64,000 nt of DNA from Chionis minor (lineage: Eukaryota > Chordata > Aves > Charadriiformes > Chionididae): NCBI GenBank assembly GCA_013398295.1, contig VZSF01001145.1, positions 1,454,081 through 1,518,080 of the forward strand, given 5' to 3'. The position numbers were made by a program, and so were the translations under genes. The notes below the pieces were generated by a model that was given only the letters and a program-made list of their open reading frames with translations, was not told where the DNA came from and did not search any database. Below are positions 55,129 through 64,000 of the stretch, one piece after another; position 1 is the stretch's first letter, and every line of letters starts with the position of its first letter.

Positions 55129-58100
55129 GCATCACCTAAGGACGGGGAAGAAACCTGACCTCTGATCGAAGGGCTTAGTTTTTGAAATTTTCTTTTGCGG
55201 CCTAAAAATGTGCACTTGAGAAATATCATCAGAGCCTCTTACACTGCTAATGACAATGTCTCTTTGGAAAACATTCACATCTGTTTAATACCATATGTAC
55301 CTATGAATAAATATTTCAAGTAATCCCATCTGGAAAACTGTTCATTTATTTTTTTTTTTTAAATATGAAAGTAAAATTAGTTTTGAGCCTTAAATCTGTT
55401 GCTACTTTATGACTTAGTAAGTAGTTTTTATGTTCAAGAGAAACATTGCTAATGCTACTGTTTGAGTTCTCATTAAGTTTCATTAAATAGTCATTTTTTT
55501 CTTGATCTGGACTTGACAATGGTGTCTGTCCATAACTCACTTTTGAGGGATAAATTCTGGATGTTCATTTTGGCTGGGGGAATTCATTGCCATGCTGATT
55601 TTCTTAAACAAAGAGAAGAGGATGCAGATGTACTTCATGCTTTTTTTCCTCTTGCCAGGTAATGTCTGTGAATGATACGTAATACTCTCAGTAGTACATA
55701 CTTCTTGAGTTTGATGTTAGTAGTTTTTTTTGAGGTAGATTTAGAGGTCTGCAACACTTAATGAATACTATGCTTTTTATGTTTTTTAGACTGTATTAGT
55801 ACTTGTGTTCACACTGTTTTCCAGGATGAATGTTCTGTTATGTAATATACTGGGGAAAGACAGTGGTAAGTTACTCTCTGTACCTTTGTAGTTAAGATGA
55901 TGCTCTGACTTGAGATTCTAGCAAGGAGATTTCTTAAAATTCACTTTATTGAAGCTCACCAATGGAAAAAAAAACACCACAAAAAAAAAAAGATTGGTGC
56001 TAGTTCATTTGGTCAAATAAGGTCTCTTGTGTCTGCTGGAGGTGGAGAAGGAAGGAGAGGCTGCTGAAAGATGGTCAGCTCTATATGCCAGTGTCAAGAT
56101 ATTCTTAAAACTATATGGGATTATTGAGATGATTAGTGGTGGTTTTCTCAGAGTTTCTGAGGTTCACCACAGTTCTTCAAGTGGTCCCATTTTTTGGATG
56201 TGCTACTTTTTATCCTCTTGCTTCCTTGCTGCCTTTTGTGGTGGATTCAAATTCCACAGAGCCATAGCACAGTGCCAATTAAAATCAGTTGGCTGCTGTA
56301 TTGAGATGGTCTAGGTAGTTTTAGGTGAATAAAAGATGCAACTTAATTCTTTGCACATCAAAAGATAGATATCAAGCTTTAAGGTGAGGGGAGGAGCACT
56401 CACTAATGGGCCTCACCGGTGACAAGTGGATTAAAAGCTGCACTCTGGCAGAAGGCTGTTAATTAGGTAGACTAAAAGTACGTACAGAGTCATGTTGTGC
56501 TTCAGCTTGGGGTGATCACTGATCTCTGCTCGAATTTGGGCACTGGTCCCCAGCAGGTCTAGTGACTGGATCCCCTGGTAGCAGCCAAGTGAGGGGTGTG
56601 GGCAGAGCAAATTGGGCCAGGAAATGCCAGGATCTGAGCCCTGAGAGACATAATAGTGGTTTCAAGAAGAACCGTAGGGGCTGGCTTCTGTGCTGATAGC
56701 TTGACAGTGGTAGCTGACGTGCGATGCCCAAAGAATAAGCTGTTAATTGTGTTGAAACTGTGAAATTAAGTATTACCTGCACTCACGTAATTGTTTGCTC
56801 AGTGTACTATCGCCTTTGCCCTCCCTTTCCCAGTGCCTGTCACTGATCAGCATTAGATTTGAGTTTTTTATAAGAGGGGCTGTGTGCAAATCTGATAGTA
56901 CAGGCAGGAGGAGCCTGCTGGTGACTTCTGAAGGCAATGGGGGGAGGAGTTGTGCTGCTGTGGACACCTGGCAGGCAGGAGATTCAGGATGTTTTCCATA
57001 GCAGGCTATTCTTCCCGGAGCATCTGTACAGGATTGGGAGGGCTGAGGCAGCTTCTGGTTTTGTAGTGATTAGAAATAGGTGGTGAAGAGGGGAGAGTCC
57101 AGGTCTGATGTTTTCCACAGAAATTGTAACGCCAAAACAAAAGTCTCTTGGACATCAACTTGTAGTACCCTACTAGCAATTAAATGGGGTCTTGGCTATA
57201 TTGTTAAACATATATTGTCATATGATTGGTTCTTCTGAATTATTTAATGAGGTGTTAAGCCGTATTTCTATATCAAAGGTACATCCCGACACTGGACGGT
57301 ACATTGGTTTCCTGTAGTTAAGGTGTGTGAGTTGCGGGAATTGCTGTGTTTAACTTGCATCTCACCTGTGCTCTGTTCAGCCCAAAGCACTGACGACTGT
57401 TCACAGAGGGTTAACTGAGATGGGTGGTAGTGGAAGCTAAGTAAGTTAATTCACAATTAAAACTAAGTAATTCACTGTTCTGGATTTATAGCAATGGCTC
57501 ATCTGCGCCTCTTCCTCCTTTCCTGCCTGGTCAGTATAATGAAGCATGGGTACCCTGAGATGGGATGATGATTACAGAGATTACAGAGATGATTTGTGCA
57601 GGAATTAAAATCTGATAGGTAGCTTTTTTAGGAGAGGGTTCCTTTGATACATCCCCTTTCCTCCTATCTGTGAGAATGTGACTTAGTGTTGAATTGACCT
57701 GGAATAAAAATTTGCAATGTTAGAAGTGTTTATTGTCTCAGAAATGTTGAAACACTTTCCATTTTCAGAAGGAAATTGGCAACTTGTTCCATTTCAATTT
57801 AAGGTGCAAATGGAATACTTGCCTAGAAGTGGAAATTTTTTAAGTTTTTCTCCTGTTAAGAACTTCAGAAAACTTTCTCAGAAGCGTACCACGATTTTTT
57901 AAATTTTTTTTTATTCCTCTCCAGTCTAGGCTTTCTGGCACAGTGTGTCTTCAGCCTGATATGTTGGACCTGCTGAGTATCTATAGCTCACTAGCAGACT
58001 CGGATCCAGACAGTTCACTGCCATTCAAAGCACACAAAGCTTCTTGTTAAAAACTGACTTGCTTTCTGCAATAGTTATGTGATCTCAAAAGAAAAGGAAA

Positions 58101-59829
58101 GAGATCGGTCTCTGTTTACAGAAGCCACATAAATTTATAGAAGTGGCAGAAAAAAAATGGGTTTTTTCTGTCCTATAATCACTAAACCACACACAGCAGT
58201 GTTTGTGCTCAGAGTAGGCGCAATAGCCTATAACAATATCTGTGCTGTGCAGATACATAATTAAAGGTCTCTTAAAATCTGTTTTGTTTCTGTGAAAGAC
58301 AGCACATCAAATTTATAGTTTTCAGCACATCTCTAATGTTATGAGATAGTTGCTTTTAAAAAAACCCACAGCCTATTTCTTTTCATTTGCGGTTTTGCTC
58401 TCTAGGTGGCAGGTTTTGACACCAAAACATGGTTTTTGTTCCCACTCGGAACTCCGGCTCAAAATGTGCTGGAGAAATAGATGAAAATAAAACACCCTTA
58501 CTATTCTGTCTGGATGTTAATATTGAGCTATAATCATATCCTTTTATGCGAGTTGGGGAGAGGTGGTAAAGAACCTGGCTGGTTTTCCTCTCTGTGCTGT
58601 CAGTATGCTCATGGTGTTGAAATTTTTTGTTTTTCAAGCTGGTATGAGTAATGTTGTCTGAACTGTGTGGCTTTGGCAGTCAAATTGGACCTGCCTTAGA
58701 CAAATACCTATCTTCATTTTGAAATAGACAAGCAGTGGCATAGACTGTTTCTTCAAGGGCTTAGCAATTCTGACTTATCTTTTTTTATTTTTATTCAGCT
58801 GCCCAAGGCTGGAGGGCAGAAGAGGGCAAGAAGAGGTAAGGGCTGTTAGGGAGGAGAGAAATGAATTGTCAGACAGAAAAGGAATTTTTTAATTTACAAC
58901 AGCAAAAAAAACCCAACTCAAGAACCCAAACCCTACCAGTGCATAATAAAAGTAACTATGAAAGAGTCATCAGCTGCTGACTCCCTAGAGAGGAGCAGGA
59001 GGAGACTGAGCTCCTTGGAAGGCGCTGCGTCTTCCACACCGTTATGTCCACCGGGCTCTATGTGCTGAAGGTGAGCAGTGCCATTAGGAACTGGACCGGT
59101 CCCGCTTCTCTGAGCGTGAGCTGTAGGATGAGACCCATTCGGTTCAGGGTCTGTGGTCTCAGCCCTTGCGTGGAAGAGGCCGACTGTGCTGAAAGGCTGC
59201 AAGGGGTCTTGTGGGTGAGGAGCTGTGTTTGAAAACAGACGCGTTCGTGCACCTGCCCGTAAAAGTGTCTCTGAAGGATTCACAGCCTGAAGGACTGTCT
59301 TGCTCAAGGTTGTCCTCTCCTTTCTTGTTCTGCTTTCAGGCTGTGAGTCTTACTATTAACTAGTTCAGGCTGCAAGGAGGAGAAGCAATAGGCAGTAGAT
59401 TTAGTCCCCAATCATTTCAGTCATTTGACTAGATATATTTTATGTATCTTTCTGTAGGCAACCGATATGTTTGTTGAAGACAGGCACTAAATTTTTTCTC
59501 TTTCCCACAGCATAGATGAATTGGGAGTAAATCCACCCAAAGCTTCATAAATGCCAGCCTAGGCTCTGGTTCAGCTGTGTCCTGAAGCATGGAATTTGGG
59601 GCAAGATGTATATCCGTCTCCGGAAGTTTAGACACCTGGTGGAATTGGGTGCTTGTGGAGCTCATATGAGAAACAAGGCAAGAACAGCAGAACCTCTGAA
59701 ACAGACACATTTGATCATTGATCTCTACTGACTGTAACGGAAACTTAGACACCCAAGGCACACATGTTCACACCTACTGGGAGGACAACTAGATTGTCTC
59801 ATCTGGAGATGCGGTCCTCCTCCTGTCGG

Positions 59830-59903
59830 TCAAGTGACTTACCCAAAGTCATGTTGAAAGTAGGTACCGAACCAGCTCTTCTGAAGCAGAGTCCTGCATT
59901 TTA
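59830..59903 (-). repeat. MIR/CORE-SINE-like relic
   Basis: CAAGTGACTTACCCAAAGTC, then AAAGTAGGTACCGAACCAGC and TCTTCTGAAGCAGAGTCCTG follows antisense MIR (aagtgacttgcccaaggtca...agtggcagagccgggattcgaacccaggtcttctgactccagagtcc). This is the clearest of the relics in the window. Confidence 0.55.
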
Positions 59904-60936
59904 CGTGTCACCTGAGTTTTCCTTCCAATTTCAAGATTATACCACTTATACTTGGTATGCGCTGTGTTATCCTCATTTCTGATGCATTGGAACGCAGCAG
60001 CAAATCCGTATTTTTCAATTTGTCCTGTTTATGGTACAGCCCATTTCTGTTGCAAAAACACTGTTAATAGGTTATTTAATGTTTCTTTTATAAATCATTT
60101 AAGAACGCTGAGATCTGGTTCTTGTACAGGGAACGAAATCATACAGCATTAATCCACTCCTTGCAATGATTCTAGCAATGATGGAAACCAATATAATTAG
60201 AAGCCATTCTTTCAGCCTGGAAACTGTAATTGGATTGTGAATTTTATGGCAGCAGCCTTTAAAAAATAAACAAGAATTAGTCAACTAAAGAAAATATGCT
60301 CAGCTTGTTTTCAGCAGGGGCTGTGTTCTGTGGTTAACTTTAGGTTGTTTGGTTTTGTGGTTTGTGGATTTTTTTTTATTATTATTTTTATTTTTTTCTC
60401 TCCTGGCAAATAAGGCATCCTTAGAGGCTGCAAACATGGATTTTCCCCTAGGGAAACCTACTGCAGTGCCAGTCACTGAGCTGGAAGCAGGCACCTGCAG
60501 TCATCCTGTCCTCTTTGCTTTCCAACTTGAAGTTTGTTTGCAGCATCTCTGAATGTATTGGTGCTCCTGTGGATCAGATTTACTTTGAGATTTGGTGGAG
60601 AAGCCAGTGTACCTTAATTGGGGGGGGGGTGATATAGTAACGTGCAAAACTGAAAGAAAAACCTCCAAACTCTCATGAAACGGGGGTGTTGGAGAGCCTC
60701 AAGAGACAGAAGGGGGAAGGCAGCAGGGGAATGATGGGAGGAGAAGGGGGGTTGTCTGTATTTACTGCTCACCTATTTAACACAGCCTAGGTTGAAGCAC
60801 AGAAAAAAATGTTTGTCAAGGTATTTCTTAGCTCTGCTTGTGATAAATAGGTAGAAATTCTCTTGCATGAGGCACTTAATGAGGACGGGGTGGAAAACAG
60901 ACTTCTCATCCAGTGGGAAATTCCTTATAACCTTGC

Positions 60937-60989
60937 AAGCCTAAGAGTGAAGGTAGTGGAGTGAAGGAAGCCTAAGAGTGAAGGAAGTG
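60937..60989. repeat. Two-copy tandem repeat, period 31
   Basis: AGCCTAAGAGTGAAGG occurs at about 60938 and again 31 bases later, joined by related GTAGTGGAGTGAAGG sequence. A small local duplication. Confidence 0.75.
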
Positions 60990-63943
60990 GATCTGCAAAG
61001 CTATAAGGTATCTCAGGACATCTCCTGCACAATTTTTTGTGTTTCAGAAGCCTGTGAACATGACTGTTCTTCCTTAAGGCACTTAAGTCGTGCCATTTCC
61101 TTACTCTTATCCCTTTGGCTTCGTTCCTCTGGCAAGATCCTCTCTAGCAGACCCATCAGAGAAGGTGCGGCGGGCACCTTTTCCAGAACCAGCCTTATGA
61201 AACACCTTGACAATGTCAGTGCCCCATCTCTGCTGTCACCTTGCTGTCACCAGCAAGGGGCCTCCAGACTTTCTGTGTCAGCTACCTCCACCCAAGTATC
61301 CGAATCCCTCCTGCTGAGGTCATTTTGTACTGGGTGCACGGAGTGACAGCTGGGTATGGCATGAGTACTGTTTCTTTTGCCATCAATTTTTGGGGCCCAC
61401 AAGATCCTCTCCAGGCAAAAATGCTCAAAGAAACCTTGTAAAGCATTTCAAGGGGGGATGGGGTTGTGTTTTCCCAATTTCTTCAGTACTTGCTATTAAA
61501 GTTTTGCTCAGCTTTAGCTAAGGACGAAATGTTTCATGTGAAGAAGGAAAAGAAGTGGGCAGAACTTTCCTTCTACCTTTCTCTTCTCTCCTTAACCTTG
61601 ACCTCAGGGTTCCCAGAGGGAAAGCTGTTTCCCAGCTGTCTCCAGACTACTAAATACTACATTGTCAACTTAGTAAGGACCCATTTGAATTTTATTGCCA
61701 GTGAGGAGAGGTTTGGTAAACACTGCGTATTCTGGTGGAGACTTTGTTACCTTTGGTTTATGGTTAAAATAAAACCAGTAACAACACAGTCTCTTGAAAA
61801 TGCTCATATCCATAAATTTGAGATCGCCCCGTTCTCCCCCCAGCCCATGAGGTTTTGCAGTCCTCCTCTCTACATCACTGTCCCACAGACGGTGCTGGAG
61901 ACCCTCCCCTGACAGCTTTATGGCTCATGTCTGAAGAACGAACTGTTACTCCTTGCAAATTATTTTCTGGATTGCCACAAAAATATACATCATTGTGTCA
62001 TGGGATGGCAACTATATTAAATCTGGTTAGATAGTTAGGGTGGGTTGCTGTCATAAATCAGCCTCCGCCTGCCTTGTTGTGGTGGAAATGCAATCAATAG
62101 TTGTTGCAACAGTTTATATCCTTAAAAACATTTCAAATTTTTAATCCTTCTCCAATTCATTAATATCCTGTCTATTTACTGCTTTGAAAAAAATCAAGCA
62201 CATCATCATCTTTGAAATCTGCACTGTCACTTCAATAATGCATCAGTATGAATATTTGGAAGTTGTTAAAAAGGGGAATTATTTCATCATGATAAAAAAA
62301 GAAGAATGAGAACAGCTCAGCTGAAAAGATTGCGTTGTCAGTTCTGATTTAATGTGTGAATAATGCTAGCAGGATGAGGAGAAATCCTCTCCCGGATAGA
62401 TTGTTTTTATGTTGTTAGAGTCTGTGTACTGGGATTTACAGCTTGAAACTATTTTTTTTTTCAGAAGATAGTTGTAATGAACTGGGGTTTGTTTCGTTTC
62501 TCTTGACTGTAAGGATCACCTGAGTGTCAATCATGCGGAAGCTTGAAGGTAGTTTGGATTAGAGGAAGTCAGATGAAAGTTTGGACCAAAAGCCGTACTG
62601 CCTTCTCTCAAGTTCTTGTTGTGTGCCTTGTCGTTTAATTCTGGTCCTTAAATGGCGAGCTCCAGGAGGCAAGTGTCCCTGTGAGATTGCCAGCCTATTG
62701 CAATGACTATATCTTCATTGTGAGTGGCGGTCTGGTAGCTCTTACCCTAGGGCCGTGGAGAAAAAGCGTGAAAATTGGACTTGCCTGCAACCTAAGAACT
62801 CAGAAACTGAAATCAGGGGAACTACACTGAGTACCCTGGAGATGGGTGTAGCCATAAAATCCATTTGAAAAGTTCCTTTTTGCAAAGGCATAAGCAAAGA
62901 AAGAATTTTTTAGAGGGTTAAAGAGCTGAAGGTTTGAGGACCCTTCTACCCCTTGCAGCAGTTTCTCATCTTTGAAGCCATTAAGCAACCTGGCCAAAGT
63001 TCTTCAGCCGATGTGAGTCAGCCAGTTCAGGTCTGAGGGTTACCTGGTTTCTGTGTGGAGAGCTGCACTTTGTTGCTTTCTAACCTGCTTCTGTGCCTGC
63101 ACTTTAACAGGGGAAAGCGATAGCCCCCATGTGTCCTTCTGTGCAGAGAAAGCACTGCGAATTTAAAAGCTTTTCTCCTCACCCAGTGATTATTCCCCCC
63201 CATCAATCTTTCACAGATGAAGAGGATACTTTGCTGGAAGTTTCCTGGGGAGGTAAAGGTGATGTTGGGCAGGCTCTTCTTGGCCATGAGCCTATGTGAA
63301 AAGCACACCCAAGTTTCTGGCTCCTTTCAGGCCTATAAAACACTATTCCTGCAGAAATACCCAACACAATGTACACCGAGAGCTCAGGTTCGTGGAGATT
63401 TTGCAAAGACTCTGCAGTCTGGACTCTTTCCAGTGAGAGCATTGTTTGACTTGGCTAAATGAGCCAGGTGATTAAAGAGAGGGTGAGATTAGCAGCTTGT
63501 TGGCATTTGATTTGTGAGTATTTTTATCCTGTGCACTTGGTTGGTTTTTTTTCTGATTACAGAAGTGAATTCCAGCCTTAGGATTTGAAAACTATGTTCC
63601 CCACAGATGCAAATTTAAAGAACAGCTAATAAATGCCTGTTATCCCAGGTAGTAGAAGGTCCCTCAAGGACAGAAGGCTACGAAGTCTGATGACTCATTT
63701 GAGCCATTGATGACCTTTGGTTCACCTACTGTTTTTTTGCATCAGATTATTCCTGCTCCTTCTCTTATGGCCTGGTGAAGCCCTCTTATGCAAAATATTA
63801 AAGAAGCAGACCTAGATTTGAGCCACTTTTTCCACAGATGGGACAACTTAAATCCTGCTTGTCAGGAATAGGGATATTGGTATCCTGGTTATTAATAACT
63901 TATCTAGTAATTAATTCCACCTTCTCCCCCCTCCCCCCCCCCC

Positions 63944-63944
63944 N
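63944..63944. other. Assembly gap (single N) at the end of a C tract
   Basis: N directly after a run of about a dozen Cs (63932-63943). The gap is likely caused by the homopolymer. Confidence 0.9.
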
Positions 63945-64000
63945 AAACATTACAAACTAGCAAATAATTCCTTAGATGGAGTTTCAGCAGACAGTAAGAT

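Larger units (their letters stand above)
53386..63943. other. Intergenic downstream of SUCLG1, no confirmed gene
   Basis: No spliced gene was recognised. The region contains overlapping ORFs around 54744-55229 of unknown status, a MIR-like relic at 59830-59903, a small 31-bp tandem duplication at 60937-60989, and a 148-codon ORF (61466-61912) without visible domains. The neighbouring gene must lie beyond the window. Confidence 0.5.

Noticed and set aside
61466..61912. 148-codon plus-strand ORF
   Set aside because: No domain, no repeat structure and no splice context. The composition looks like translated non-coding sequence.

Overview
The window is vertebrate nuclear DNA and most probably avian. 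It carries two conserved metabolic genes split into short exons with compact introns, a minus-strand CR1 LINE 3' end of the kind typical of birds and other sauropsids, sparse interspersed repeats, and CpG-rich promoters. Species cannot be fixed from the sequence.

Layout. 1-2117 is non-coding sequence upstream of RPIA and ends at an assembly gap (N at 2118). RPIA (ribose-5-phosphate isomerase A, plus strand) runs 2143-17799 in nine coding exons, with a 3' UTR to about 18900. 18900-37800 is intergenic. It includes an AT-rich, ORF-free block rich in TTAATTAA/ATTA motifs (20880-22760), a CR1 copy (25809-26118), a (GT)n tract and several homopolymers. A CpG-island promoter at 37800-38640 drives SUCLG1 (succinate-CoA ligase alpha subunit, plus strand), 38087-53156 in nine coding exons, polyadenylated near 53380. 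53400-64000 is intergenic with no gene I can support.

The two genes have no shared pathway step. RPIA interconverts ribose-5-phosphate and ribulose-5-phosphate in the pentose phosphate pathway. SUCLG1 is the mitochondrial TCA-cycle subunit that carries the phosphohistidine. Both have housekeeping-type GC-rich promoters, and each has an apparent ZNF143/THAP11-type motif.

The most notable structure is at 2118-3956. Single Ns separate blocks that are exact copies of one another, so the assembly is scrambled there. The block 2829-3103 looks like the real RPIA promoter plus the upstream half of exon 1, which encodes a basic, presequence-like peptide. It has been placed inside intron 1. No novel multi-gene system was found. 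The other leads are modest: a possible intronic-polyadenylation isoform of SUCLG1, the AT-rich putative regulatory block, old CORE-SINE/MIR-like relics, and two unexplained ORFs.
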